From Putridiphycobacter sp965230485 (GTDB taxonomy: Bacteria > Bacteroidota > Bacteroidia > Flavobacteriales_D > Crocinitomicaceae): a DNA stretch of 64,000 nt. This document shows positions 34,655-43,712 of the stretch, in pieces (position 1 is the stretch's first letter; each line of letters starts with the position of its first letter). The position numbers and the translations under genes are program-made. Location: NCBI GenBank assembly GCA_965230485.1, contig CBDDLA010000001.1, positions 558,001 through 622,000 on the forward strand, given 5' to 3'. A model generated the notes under the pieces. It had not been told where the DNA came from. It saw nothing but the letters and a program-made list of their open reading frames with translations, and ran no database searches.

Positions 34655-35188
34655 TTATTCACACGGAAAGCTATACCGATCATAAATAACTTTGGTTAAA
34701 ACTGTTTTTTTAATGGTATAAATTTCTGTAAAATCAATGCCTTTTTCGTCTATCTCTCTTCTGATGTATACGGTTGATCCATCATCCTTTTTAATAACTT
34801 TGGTTGTTTTATCTAACACTTTTATCTTTTCTCCATCTATTTCTAGCACTGGGAGTTGACCATTTATGGATGAACTCAAAATGTACCGTTCTTTCTGCTT
34901 TAGGAAGACATCTTCAAACGTATATGTATCAAATAATCCATCTGCATTTTTTTCGTACTTGTACTTTAACTTAATAAAGGTCTGGTTGGTATCAAAATTA
35001 TTAATTACTGTAAGCTGTTGTCCATTTAAGAATAATGCCCCACATTGGTTATCTTTTTTCTCATAAAGCGGTTTCAACAAAATATCTGAAGGTTTCAGGT
35101 TACCTGTTTCAAGTGTGATTTGATAGTGAATAAGTTCCTTACTACAACTCATCATGCCAATTACCAAAAACAAGGAAAGAATTTTCAT
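34655..35188 (-). CDS. Lipoprotein of unknown function
   Basis: About 177 residues from the ATG at 35188, which gives a clean lipoprotein signal MKILSLFLVIGMMSC; the frame is open 9 codons further upstream. The mature part is beta-rich and charged, with SDILLKPLYEKKDNQCGALFL, TKVIKKDDGSTVYIRREIDE, and a terminal cysteine in YSFPCE that could pair with the internal Cys. No family is recognised. Its stop is 8 bases from the stop of the convergent exchanger gene. The start lies about 30 bases after the stop of aroQ on the same strand. Confidence 0.65.
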   Translation of the reverse strand: MKILSLFLVIGMMSCSKELIHYQITLETGNLKPSDILLKPLYEKKDNQCGALFLNGQQLTVINNFDTNQTFIKLKYKYEKNADGLFDTYTFEDVFLKQKERYILSSSINGQLPVLEIDGEKIKVLDKTTKVIKKDDGSTVYIRREIDEKGIDFTEIYTIKKTVLTKVIYDRYSFPCE

Positions 35189-35218
35189 GATGTATTTTTT
35201 AATTAATAAAACCAATTG

Positions 35219-35644
35219 CTATGATTCAAAATAGTGTAATGCCAATTTATAACTTTCAAGTCCAAAACCAGTAATACAACCTTTACAAACAGGTGTAATG
35301 AGCGAAGAATGCCTGAACGTTTCACGAGACGACAAGTTTGAAATATGCACCTCTACAACAGGTATATCAGTAGCAGCAATAGCATCTCTAATTGCAACAG
35401 AAGTATGTGTATAACCACCAGCATTTAGTATAATACCCTGAAATTTTCTCTCTAAATTTTGTATCGCTGTCACTATATCTCCTTCCAAATTGCTTTGCAA
35501 ATAGTTAAGCTTTAATTTCGGAAATTGCGTTTCCAATTGCACATAATAATCTTCAAAACTTTCTGACCCGTACAATTCTGGCTCTCGATTTCCGAGTAAA
35601 TTTAAATTCGGACCATTTAATATTAAAATTTGCTTTGAATCCAT
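35219..35644 (-). CDS. aroQ: 3-dehydroquinate dehydratase, type II
   Basis: Dehydrates 3-dehydroquinate to 3-dehydroshikimate in the shikimate pathway. The 141-residue protein is of the usual length and carries GPNLNLLGNREPELYG with the active-site arginine and tyrosine, NAGGYTHTSVAIRDAI with the substrate-binding asparagine and histidine, VEVHISNLSSRETFRHSS, and GCITGFGLESYKLAL. Its start codon lies inside the first codons of the divergent xerD gene. The promoters of both genes must therefore lie within each other's coding sequence. It is probably cotranscribed with the lipoprotein gene downstream. Confidence 0.96.
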   Translation of the reverse strand: MDSKQILILNGPNLNLLGNREPELYGSESFEDYYVQLETQFPKLKLNYLQSNLEGDIVTAIQNLERKFQGIILNAGGYTHTSVAIRDAIAATDIPVVEVHISNLSSRETFRHSSLITPVCKGCITGFGLESYKLALHYFES

Positions 35645-36540
35645 ACTGGGCTAAATATAAAAAGGATTATTCAAACTACTTAAAAATTGAGAAAAGTTTA
35701 TCAGTCAATAGTGTTGAAGCCTATTTGAGGGATTTTGATAAGTTGGCCGGCTATTTTTCAGATGTTCAATCTATTCCACCGGAAGATATTACCCTTCAAA
35801 ACTTACAGAGCATGGTTAAATGGGTAGCAGAAATGGGTATTTCAGCAAGGTCTCAAGCAAGGATTATATCTGGCGTGAGGAGTTTTTATACTTACTTAAT
35901 AATTGAAGACATACTAAAGGATGATCCAACAGATTTGTTAGAATTACCCAAATTAGGAAGAAAATTACCAGAAGTATTGACCATTGAGGAAATTGATGCA
36001 TTAAAGAATGCCATTGACCTGTCTAAACCTGAAGGACATAGAAATAAAGCCATTATTGAAACACTCTACAGCTGCGGGCTAAGGGTTAGTGAATTAGTTA
36101 ATTTGCAACTCACCAATATCTATTTTGACGAAGGGTTTATGCGGGTAATAGGTAAAGGGAATAAAGAACGACTAGTACCTGTTAACAAAGAGGTTGAAAA
36201 GGAAATCAATTGGTATGTTGAACACACGAGGGTTCATATGGACATAAAACCAGGACATGAAGATTTTGTGTTTTTGAACAGAAGAGGAGCACGGTTGACA
36301 AGAGTTATGATTTTCACTATCATTAAAGACCTGGCTGTTGCTATTAATTTGAACAAATCGGTCAGCCCTCATACATTCAGACACTCGTTTGCAACCCATT
36401 TGGTAGAAGGAGGCGCCAATTTAAGGGCTGTTCAAGAAATGCTGGGTCATGAGTCCATTAGTACTACCGAGATATACACTCATTTAAATAACGATTATTT
36501 ACGTGAAGCCATTATCTCTTTTCATCCGAGGAATAAATAA
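35635..36540 (+). CDS. xerD: Tyrosine recombinase XerD
   Basis: Resolves chromosome dimers at dif with XerC. The 301-residue protein has the core-binding SAM-like N-domain (SVNSVEAYLRDFDKL, ARIISGVRSFYTYL) and the catalytic domain with R in YSCGLRVSELVNL, the K in GKGNKERLVP, HTFRHSFATHLVEGGA with the H..R pair, LGHESISTTEIYTH with H and the nucleophilic tyrosine. No ATG is available before residue 50; the frame begins with TTG at 35635, whose translation NPYWAKYKKDYSNYLKIEKS aligns with other XerD N-termini. The start overlaps the divergent aroQ start by 10 bases. XerC is the alternative name; the match favours XerD. Confidence 0.93.
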   Translation: MNPYWAKYKKDYSNYLKIEKSLSVNSVEAYLRDFDKLAGYFSDVQSIPPEDITLQNLQSMVKWVAEMGISARSQARIISGVRSFYTYLIIEDILKDDPTDLLELPKLGRKLPEVLTIEEIDALKNAIDLSKPEGHRNKAIIETLYSCGLRVSELVNLQLTNIYFDEGFMRVIGKGNKERLVPVNKEVEKEINWYVEHTRVHMDIKPGHEDFVFLNRRGARLTRVMIFTIIKDLAVAINLNKSVSPHTFRHSFATHLVEGGANLRAVQEMLGHESISTTEIYTHLNNDYLREAIISFHPRNK

Positions 36541-36569
36541 GTTACTTTAACTACGTGAAGATTTAACAT

Positions 36570-37226
36570 ATGGATTATCAAAATAAAAAAGAAGGTTATT
36601 ACGAAAACATAAGAATGGAAATGGTGACGCTTTGTCCAGAAAATGCTAAAACCCTGTTGGACGTAGGTTGTAGCGAGGGTAATTTTGCAGCACATCTTAA
36701 GATGACTAAAAACGTTGAAGCTTGGGGCATAGAAATGATGGAATCTCATGCAAAAAAAGCGGTTTCAAAACTTGATAAAGTGTTAATTGGAACATGCGAA
36801 AGTCAAATACGAAAGCTACCAGATCAGTATTTTGATGTGATTTATTTTAATGATGTATTGGAACATTTAACTGATCCGAATGTAGTGTTACAATCAATTA
36901 AGGCTAAACTAAGCCCAAATGGTGTGCTTATTAGCTCTATACCAAACATCCGTTATCATAAAGTTTTAAAAGATCTGATTATAAAAAGGGACTTTAAATA
37001 TGCTAATGATGGGGTAATGGACAATACACATCTTCGTTGGTTTACCAGTAAAAGTATTCAGCGAATGTATGCTGACTGTGGATTTGAGATCATAAGTCAT
37101 CAAGGCATCAATAAAACTAAGTCTATTAAGCCATATCTATACAACATTCCGTTACTATTCAGCGCTATGGATATTTTTTATGTGCAGTTTGCAACAGTCG
37201 TTAAATTAACAGATAAAAATAATTAA
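36570..37226 (+). CDS. Class I SAM-dependent methyltransferase
   Basis: A 218-residue methyltransferase of the type 11/23 group. Motif I is LLDVGCSEGNFAAHL near residues 28-42, an acidic end of strand 2 lies at WGIEMMESHAKKA, and motif IV is FDVIYFNDVLEHLTDPNVVL near 89-108, with SSIPNIRYHKVLKDL following. This form resembles methyltransferases found in polysaccharide or glycosyl-transfer clusters, but no such genes are nearby. The substrate is unknown. It overlaps the convergent aminotransferase gene by 4 bases at the stops. Confidence 0.9.
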   Translation: MDYQNKKEGYYENIRMEMVTLCPENAKTLLDVGCSEGNFAAHLKMTKNVEAWGIEMMESHAKKAVSKLDKVLIGTCESQIRKLPDQYFDVIYFNDVLEHLTDPNVVLQSIKAKLSPNGVLISSIPNIRYHKVLKDLIIKRDFKYANDGVMDNTHLRWFTSKSIQRMYADCGFEIISHQGINKTKSIKPYLYNIPLLFSAMDIFYVQFATVVKLTDKNN

Positions 37227-38410
37227 TCTATCTCTTCTAATGCTGCTAAAATAATTTCTCCCGCCTCTCTAATCTCACTTTCAGTGATAGATAGTGGAGG
37301 TGATAATCTAAATGCTGTTGGACAGGACAGGAACCAAAAACCAATTAACCCTTTGTCTAAACAACTGTCTACAACTGCCTTTACTTTGTCAAAATCACCT
37401 AATTCAATTGCAAAAAACAATCCTTTACGTCTCACCTCTTTTACACGTAAACTTTTCAACAATAAAGTCTCTAAAATCAACCCCTTAACTTCTACTTCAG
37501 CAATCCAGTTTTCCGATTTTAAAACGTTTATACACGCATTTGCCGCAGCGCAAACAACTGGATGTCCACCAAATGTGGTAATATGACCTAACATTGGTTT
37601 ATAGGTGAATTGATTCATGTTTTCGTAAGAAGAAATCATAGCACCAATAGGCATTCCTCCTCCCAACGCTTTGCCTAATACCAAAATATCAGGCACCACC
37701 CCGTAAGCTTCAAATGCAAACATACTGCCTGTCCTTCCCATTCCTACCTGAACTTCATCAAAAATTAAAAGTGCGCCAGTTTGGTTACACTTATCTCGTA
37801 AAGCTTGCAAAAACTCAGGTTGTGGGGCACGCATGCCGGCATCTCCCTGAACTGGTTCTAATAAAACACCTGCCGTTTGGTGGGTAATCCATTTTAAAGA
37901 GTCTATGTTATTAAATGTAATAAAGTTTATAGCCGGTAGTAAAGGTCTAAAGGAAGCTTTCTTTACTTCATTGCCAGATACACTCATGGAACCATGTGTA
38001 CTGCCATGATAGGATTTATCAGTAGAAATCAGTTGATGTCTTCCAGTAACTCGTTTAGCCAATTTAAGAGCAGCTTCAATTGCCTCAGTGCCCGAATTAA
38101 CGATATAAGAACAACTTAATGACTCTGGTAAAATTGATTTTAAATTCTCCGCTAAAGCCAATTGACTATCTTGAACATACTCTCCATAGACCATCACATG
38201 CAAATGCTTGTTTATTTGATTTTGAATCGCTTTTAGTACTGCAGGATGTCTGTGACCAATATTATTAACTGCCACACCAGCAATCATGTCCATATAACGA
38301 TTACCAGACTTATCCCAAATATAAATCCCTTCTGCCCTATCCACGTCAATTAAATAAGGATTAGGTGTTGTCTGGGCTTGATGTTTTAGGAAAAGTTCTT
38401 CTCGCGTCAT
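37223..38410 (-). CDS. Class III (ornithine/acetylornithine-type) aminotransferase
   Basis: A 395-residue PLP enzyme. It has SYIVNSGTEAIEAALKLAKR near residues 100-118, the STDKSYHGSTHGSMSVSG PLP-contact region, LLIFDEVQVGMGRTGSMFAFE with the PLP-binding aspartate, and the Schiff-base lysine in LVLGKALGGGMPIGAM near 245. The fold matches acetylornithine/ornithine/4-aminobutyrate aminotransferases; which substrate is used cannot be decided, and no arginine-pathway genes flank it. It is followed on the same strand, across a terminator, by a separate secreted protease upstream. Confidence 0.92.
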   Translation of the reverse strand: MTREELFLKHQAQTTPNPYLIDVDRAEGIYIWDKSGNRYMDMIAGVAVNNIGHRHPAVLKAIQNQINKHLHVMVYGEYVQDSQLALAENLKSILPESLSCSYIVNSGTEAIEAALKLAKRVTGRHQLISTDKSYHGSTHGSMSVSGNEVKKASFRPLLPAINFITFNNIDSLKWITHQTAGVLLEPVQGDAGMRAPQPEFLQALRDKCNQTGALLIFDEVQVGMGRTGSMFAFEAYGVVPDILVLGKALGGGMPIGAMISSYENMNQFTYKPMLGHITTFGGHPVVCAAANACINVLKSENWIAEVEVKGLILETLLLKSLRVKEVRRKGLFFAIELGDFDKVKAVVDSCLDKGLIGFWFLSCPTAFRLSPPLSITESEIREAGEIILAALEEID

Positions 38411-38456
38411 TATTTTAAAGAATAAGTCAAATTTACAGATTTACGGTTAAAGAAAA

Positions 38457-38492
38457 TAAAAACACCTTATCTTTAATTGAACAAGGTGTTTT
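38457..38492 (-). terminator. Intrinsic terminator of the secreted protease gene
   Basis: AAAACACCTT and AAGGTGTTTT pair across a 14-base loop, with a T-tract on the reverse strand. It separates the protease gene from the aminotransferase gene downstream. Confidence 0.75.
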
Positions 38493-38545
38493 GTATGACT
38501 AACACTAAAAAAAGTAATCAAATACATTAATATGTATTCTTAACA

Positions 38546-39679
38546 TCATTCAATAATTATTTTTTTCGATATCAATCTATTAGAAACTTTATCCGAAACA
38601 GTTACCAAATAAAAACCAGCTGCTAAATTGTTAAAGTCTATATTAAAAAATGTATCTCCAGAGCTATTGATGTTGTTTAAAATAGATCTTCCCGTAATGT
38701 CTATCAATGAGATACTATAATCTGTTTCAACTCTTAACCCATTAACTCGAAATACCTTATTTGAGATATATTGAATTTCAATTTTTTCTTCCATGTAACT
38801 ATCAGTAGCCAGGAAAATCTCATAATCAGAAATCACTTTTTCAATCCAATCTCTATGCTTTGGAATCAATGTAAATATTCCAGGGTAATCTTCTGTTGTG
38901 ACACTCGACTCACCTCCAGATACAATACCAACTTGTTTGTGGTTTCCTAAAGAATCAATAAAAAATAATGGTCCTCCACTATCACCCGCAGCTGCACCGG
39001 CTTGACTCATACCAGAAAAAAATCCAGCACATATTTGACCTCCAGGATTACTGCCATATATCGGCGAAGAAGAATTACTATATAATATAGCGCAGGTATC
39101 ATCTTCAATAAAAATGCAATCTGCTTCTCTCAAGCTATCTTCTAAAGAACCTCCTGCTGCGGTAATTCCCCATCCTAAAACTTTAGCAGGCATGTTTCCT
39201 GTGTAAAAAATTGAATCGCTATACTCTGCCAATTGAATTGGGCTGGTTATAGATGATGTACTTAAATGTAAAAGAGCTAAATCTGGCCCTCCAGAAAATA
39301 AACTAAAATTTTCATGAGGAATAATACTATCTACCAAAATGAGCTCAGCATACGGTTCCAGTCCGTTTATGTTTTTAATTAATGAGTTAATAATTACTTT
39401 ATCAATTACAGCCCCATTAGGAAACGGAAGAGCGCAATGCGCTGCAGTAATTACCCAATTAGGCTTAATAAGACTGGCACCGCAAGTACCCGCTCCATTA
39501 TCCATTACTATTGAAGTCATCCACGGATAAGCTTGTGGAAGAGCTACGTTACCTCCAACAATTCCTCCATATTTGTCGGAAGCATTAGCGTTTTTGTTTA
39601 TTTGTTGAGATTGCACAGCCATTGAATTGAAAAGTAACACCAACAGTAAACATAGCCCCATATTTTTTTTTGTTTTCAT
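38546..39679 (-). CDS. T9SS-secreted trypsin-like serine protease (S1 family)
   Basis: A 377-residue secreted protease from the ATG at 39679, which opens a clean signal peptide (KKNMGLCLLLVLLFNSMAVQSQ); the frame is open 10 codons further. The S1 domain begins GGIVGGNVALPQAYPWMTSI. The catalytic triad is histidine in VITAAHC, aspartate in GGPDLALLHL and serine in AAGDSGGPLFF. Several cysteines support trypsin-type disulfides. The last 75 residues are a type A T9SS sorting domain (FRVNGLRVETDYSISLIDI, AAGFYLVTVSDK, ISKKIIIE). The usual IVGG activation site suggests a zymogen step. It is likely released or cell-surface. Confidence 0.93.
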   Translation of the reverse strand: MKTKKNMGLCLLLVLLFNSMAVQSQQINKNANASDKYGGIVGGNVALPQAYPWMTSIVMDNGAGTCGASLIKPNWVITAAHCALPFPNGAVIDKVIINSLIKNINGLEPYAELILVDSIIPHENFSLFSGGPDLALLHLSTSSITSPIQLAEYSDSIFYTGNMPAKVLGWGITAAGGSLEDSLREADCIFIEDDTCAILYSNSSSPIYGSNPGGQICAGFFSGMSQAGAAAGDSGGPLFFIDSLGNHKQVGIVSGGESSVTTEDYPGIFTLIPKHRDWIEKVISDYEIFLATDSYMEEKIEIQYISNKVFRVNGLRVETDYSISLIDITGRSILNNINSSGDTFFNIDFNNLAAGFYLVTVSDKVSNRLISKKIIIE

Positions 39680-39934
39680 GATTATCGTTAAATTGTTTTG
39701 TTCAAACATAAATCATATAAGTGCGATAATAAAATAAGAGAGACGTAGGCATAGATTCAAAAGACAATAGACCTATTTTTGACGATTTGGTCTGTTTTTA
39801 TTAAAAAGTATGCCTTTAGCGTTTTCATAGCCAAATATAAAAGCCGTATAGCCATAAAACGTCATTTGGTCGAAAACTGCCTGCTATCGGAATTTACGAC
39901 TAATAATAGTGTAATTTTACAAATCAATAGACGC

Positions 39935-40939
39935 ATGAAGATAATCAAACATATTACCGCCTGGTTAATTCTCATTTTTTGTATTATTTATATCCAAAAG
40001 GATAATCACCCCAATATATCGTTTGGCATTTACAGCCTAGTTCAATTACTCTTGATGCTGATTACCATAATTATCTTTTATTTCAATTATCTAGTTTTTG
40101 TGCCGAAATTATTGATTGAAAGGAAAGTTCTTAAGTTTCTACTAGCCTTGCTTTTTCTAATTGCTTTAGGTAATGTACTATCTTTTTTTGTCAAAAATTT
40201 TTACGATTGGACCGTAGGAAAATCATTTTTTAGTACTGAAAATATTTCAATTAAAAATATTACAAAACATAGTATGACGTGTATTTTTGTAATCCTTGTA
40301 TCTACCGGTATCCGATTAACAGGTCAATATAGTAAAGACAAAGCTAAGAAAGTAGAACTTAAAAACATAGCAGAAGGAGCAGAATTAGAAGCTTTAAAAG
40401 CAAAAATTAACCCTCATTTTTTATATAATTCTTTTAACAGTTTATATGCCTTAGCGAAAATAAAATCAGATAAAACGGCAGACGCAATTCTTCAATTATC
40501 GGATATTATGCGTTATGTCACTTATAAATCATCTTTGAAAAAAGTATCCATTTTTGAAGAATTAGAATTTATACACAGTTATATTGAATTTCAAAAACTT
40601 CGTGTTAACGATCCTGAAACTAAAATAGTGACAAATATCACACACCCTAAACTTGATTTTTTAATTAGTCCATTATTATTAATATCTTTCGTTGAAAATG
40701 CATTTAAGCACTCTAATTTACTAAAACCAGACGCAAAAATTGAAATCCATTTTGAGCCTCATGAAACTGGTTTTAGTTACCGAGTTAGCAATATGATTGA
40801 CACCAATAAAAATACCAATTCGGGACTTGGGCTTAAAACCCTTAAAAAAATATTGGCGTTTACCTATCCTAATAAACACAAAATAAATCTTTATTCAGAT
40901 AATGACATTCATTATGCAGAATTATACTTAAGTCTATAA
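39935..40939 (+). CDS. LytS/YehU-type sensor histidine kinase
   Basis: A 334-residue membrane kinase from the ATG at 39935; the open frame continues 52 codons upstream but that part is not kinase-like. Four membrane spans lie in the first 160 residues (HITAWLILIFCIIYI, LVQLLLMLITIIIFYF, FLLALLFLIALGNVLSFF, CIFVILVSTGI). Then come the His_kinase box KINPHFLYNSFNSLYAL with the phosphorylated histidine and the ATPase N box LISFVENAFKHSNL, and a GLGLKTL G box. It has no other sensor domain. The start of the response regulator follows one base after the stop, so the pair is an operon. Confidence 0.92.
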   Translation: MKIIKHITAWLILIFCIIYIQKDNHPNISFGIYSLVQLLLMLITIIIFYFNYLVFVPKLLIERKVLKFLLALLFLIALGNVLSFFVKNFYDWTVGKSFFSTENISIKNITKHSMTCIFVILVSTGIRLTGQYSKDKAKKVELKNIAEGAELEALKAKINPHFLYNSFNSLYALAKIKSDKTADAILQLSDIMRYVTYKSSLKKVSIFEELEFIHSYIEFQKLRVNDPETKIVTNITHPKLDFLISPLLLISFVENAFKHSNLLKPDAKIEIHFEPHETGFSYRVSNMIDTNKNTNSGLGLKTLKKILAFTYPNKHKINLYSDNDIHYAELYLSL

Positions 40940-40940
40940 G

Positions 40941-41672
40941 ATGATTAGATGCGTAGCAATTGATGATGAACCTTTGGCCCTTGAAGTCATTAGACTTCAT
41001 TGCGAAAAAACACCTCTGGTTGAGCTCGTCAAATCATTTTTATCAATTATAGAAGCCATTGATTTTTTAAACAAGCATGAAGTGGACGTCATTTTTTTAG
41101 ACATTAATATGCCAGAAATAAATGGGTTAAACATCAAACCTTTAATTCCTGAGACGATTCAAATCGTATTTGCAACAGCATATGAAAACCATGCGTTAGA
41201 AAGCTATGATCTTGGTGCAACGGATTATTTATTAAAGCCAATTTCATTTGAAAGATTTTATAAGGCAGTATTAAGATGTGCAGAGGAGAGAGGGAATACT
41301 TTATTAAAACATGATACATTTTTTGATGAGGCTGAACAAACTATTTTAGTAAAGGTCGACAAAAAAATAGTTCAGATTTTAATTAAAGACATTGACTACA
41401 TTGAAAGCTTGAAAGATTATGCCAAAATTTATTTTAAAGGTTCTGAAAAAATCATGATAAGGGAAAGTCTTAAAAAAATTATTGAGCGCCTTAAAAAGCA
41501 TAATTTTATTAGGGTACACAGGTCTTTTATTGTTTCAATCGATAAAATTTCATCTATTTATGGAAACATTATTAAAGTTGGAAGCTACGAAGTACCCATG
41601 AATAAATCTCAACGAGATTTTATTTTAAAAAAATTTAGAGAAAAAGGTATTTTAGGTGATCGTTCTTCTTAA
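40941..41672 (+). CDS. LytTR-family response regulator
   Basis: A 243-residue DNA-binding response regulator. The receiver domain has acidic residues in AIDDEPLALEVI, the phospho-acceptor aspartate in DVIFLDINMPEING near residue 54, the switch region FATAYENHALESYDLGATDYLLKP, and a terminal lysine. The C-terminal LytTR domain spans about 140-240 (ILIKDIDYIESLKDYAKIYF, FIRVHRSFIVSIDKI). It is partner to the kinase immediately upstream. Targets are not evident; the neighbours on both sides are T9SS or lipoprotein genes. Confidence 0.95.
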   Translation: MIRCVAIDDEPLALEVIRLHCEKTPLVELVKSFLSIIEAIDFLNKHEVDVIFLDINMPEINGLNIKPLIPETIQIVFATAYENHALESYDLGATDYLLKPISFERFYKAVLRCAEERGNTLLKHDTFFDEAEQTILVKVDKKIVQILIKDIDYIESLKDYAKIYFKGSEKIMIRESLKKIIERLKKHNFIRVHRSFIVSIDKISSIYGNIIKVGSYEVPMNKSQRDFILKKFREKGILGDRSS

Positions 41673-41911
41673 ACAAAAAGTCCCACTAATAAGCAAAAAA
41701 GTTATAACAAGCTCTATTAACTATTGCTATGACTTTTAGATATAACAGACATAACTATAATGTATATTGATTAGACCGGTTTTTTGCTGAAGTTTTAGAA
41801 TAACCATTCCAATACCAGACTAATTTTATAATAGAGTATATTTTGTGATTAAAAATAAAATATTTGATTCAACAGGATATTATTTATAAAACTTCAAACA
41901 ATATTATATTT

Positions 41912-42742
41912 CTATTGTTTAATAAACTTAATATAAAAGAACTCATCATTAGAATACACTCTTGTAAAATAAGTACCTGGCGAAAGTTCACTGACATCAA
42001 GTTGGTTATTATGGTTTACTGCATTTATTACGATTTGGCCAGTGATGCTGAAAACTTCAATCTTTTGAATTGGATAAAGACTATTTGTTTTTAAAAAAAT
42101 GAAATCTTCTGCAGGGTTTGGATAAAGTGTAATTACATTAGGTGCTGGTAACGATTGTAGTTTCTCTTCAAACGACTTGAACGGAGTAATAGTATCCACC
42201 GATAAGTTTGAGATAGCTATGTAACCTGGATTGTATTTTATTCCATTACCATGAGTAATAGAAAATGATGTAATGTTCTGATAATAAACTTTTATGACTC
42301 CATTAGCAGCTGGATAAACTCTGCCTTTGTCTATTATTACGTTATTGAATGGACTGGTTATAATTGGAGAATTTGAAAAATGAAGATAATCGTAATATTT
42401 AAAAAATACATTTGTTGTATCAAAATTAACATCTTCGACTCGAAATTCAATATTTACAAGTTTTGAAAATTTGAATTGGTATGTATGACTTACACCATTA
42501 GATTGTCCATCATTAATTCCAGTAGCCATATAAGTCCTTGGTCCTGCAGATGCATACCTATCTTCACACCACTGACGCTTCATTCCAGAGACTGTTAAAT
42601 CGACACCGCTTCCATCAATATTCAAGTAGGTACCATTACCAAAATTAGATACTTGTTGGCCATTAGGTAGGCACCATTGAAATGTCTGGGAAAAGCTAAA
42701 AAAGCACATGGAAATGGCAAATACTATAAATAACAATTTCAT
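41912..42742 (-). CDS. T9SS-secreted protein of unknown function
   Basis: A 276-residue secreted protein with signal peptide (LLFIVFAISMCFFSFS). Residues about 20-180 are beta-rich with tryptophan-cysteine pairs (FQWCLPNGQQV and KRQWCEDRYASAGPRTYMA), reminiscent of adhesive or lectin-like domains but not assignable. The last 80 residues are a type A T9SS sorting domain (ITLYPNPAEDFIFL, SITGQIVINAV, GTYFTRVYSN). No catalytic signature is visible. The gene lies alone between the two-component pair and a lipoprotein gene. Confidence 0.8.
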   Translation of the reverse strand: MKLLFIVFAISMCFFSFSQTFQWCLPNGQQVSNFGNGTYLNIDGSGVDLTVSGMKRQWCEDRYASAGPRTYMATGINDGQSNGVSHTYQFKFSKLVNIEFRVEDVNFDTTNVFFKYYDYLHFSNSPIITSPFNNVIIDKGRVYPAANGVIKVYYQNITSFSITHGNGIKYNPGYIAISNLSVDTITPFKSFEEKLQSLPAPNVITLYPNPAEDFIFLKTNSLYPIQKIEVFSITGQIVINAVNHNNQLDVSELSPGTYFTRVYSNDEFFYIKFIKQ

Positions 42743-42932
42743 ATTTTAAAGTTTAAGGTCAATCAACATTCCTAATTATCTGCATTCTATTCTTTAACAA
42801 TTTTAATTACCTTGCTTCCATATCTTACTTAGTAATATAAAAAAATATATCTTATTTTCAGCATCTACCTACAAACTAATTTGTTAAATTGATCTTAAGT
42901 TGTTATTTTCGTGGAAACTATAATACAATAAA

Positions 42933-43610
42933 ATGAAAAAAATTAGCATCTTATTATTTTTAGGTCTTTTTGTATTTTCTGCTTGCAAGAAGGATGACAT
43001 AGCAGAGGAAGAAGACAAAAAAGAGGAAACAAAAGACGATACTCCTGACAATAATCAACCCAGTAGTTACTATATAAGCTTCAAAATTGATGGTGTTGAA
43101 TACACCATTGCTCATGGACAAGATAATGCACAAGTTGGCCCTGGTACAAGTGCTAGTATAGATTCTCAAAACGACAACTGTAGTATGGACACGCGTTCAA
43201 ATGTGACTAAATATGATTCAAATTTCAATGCTGAAATGTATGGATTAATTGAATTTGGCACTTTTAATTTTGTTTACTCAACTTATTTAAGTGACAAGGA
43301 AGCTGCATTGGAATCCATGACCACAGTTGGAAGTAAGACATTTCGGCAGGAAGCACCAGGTCCACACCCTGATACTGATGTAACGCTTGATATCTATTTA
43401 AATGGAACCTTTTATTCCTCGAGGTATACTCCGCAAACTAGCACTGCAAGCCTAAAAATTACAGAATCTACTCTAAATAACAATAATCCTTTGGAGCATG
43501 AAAGAGATGTTAAAGGAACTTTTTCTGGAATAGCAGTATCTGAAGACAACGGAAGCAACATTAAACAAGTTACAGATGGCACTTTCCATTTGTTTTATCA
43601 GGCTTATTGA
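42933..43610 (+). CDS. Lipoprotein of unknown function
   Basis: A 225-residue lipoprotein with lipobox FVFSAC at residues 14-19. A highly charged linker (KKDDIAEEEDKKEETKDDTPDN) is followed by a beta-rich domain that starts SSYYISFKIDGVEYTIA. This is typical of a family of small Bacteroidota lipoproteins (YYISFKIDG near the N-terminus, GTFSG and FHLFYQAY near the end). It is presumably envelope-anchored. The following hairpin is a terminator, and the next gene is convergent. Confidence 0.75.
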   Translation: MKKISILLFLGLFVFSACKKDDIAEEEDKKEETKDDTPDNNQPSSYYISFKIDGVEYTIAHGQDNAQVGPGTSASIDSQNDNCSMDTRSNVTKYDSNFNAEMYGLIEFGTFNFVYSTYLSDKEAALESMTTVGSKTFRQEAPGPHPDTDVTLDIYLNGTFYSSRYTPQTSTASLKITESTLNNNNPLEHERDVKGTFSGIAVSEDNGSNIKQVTDGTFHLFYQAY

Positions 43611-43636
43611 AATAATATAACCTAGAATATTTAGCT

Positions 43637-43669
43637 AAAAAAAAGAGACATATATGATGTCTCTTTTTT
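43637..43669. terminator. Bidirectional intrinsic terminator
   Basis: AAAAAAGAGACAT pairs with its exact complement across ATATG, with A- and T-tracts on both sides. It lies between the convergent lipoprotein and BlaR1-like genes. Confidence 0.85.
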
Positions 43670-43712
43670 AGTTTACATTAACTCAGGTATTTCATAAAAA
43701 ATGTACTTGAAT

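Noticed and set aside
39779..39934. 52-codon N-terminal extension of the LytS-type kinase
   Set aside because: The extra residues are basic and not kinase-like, whereas the ATG at 39935 starts directly before the first membrane span.
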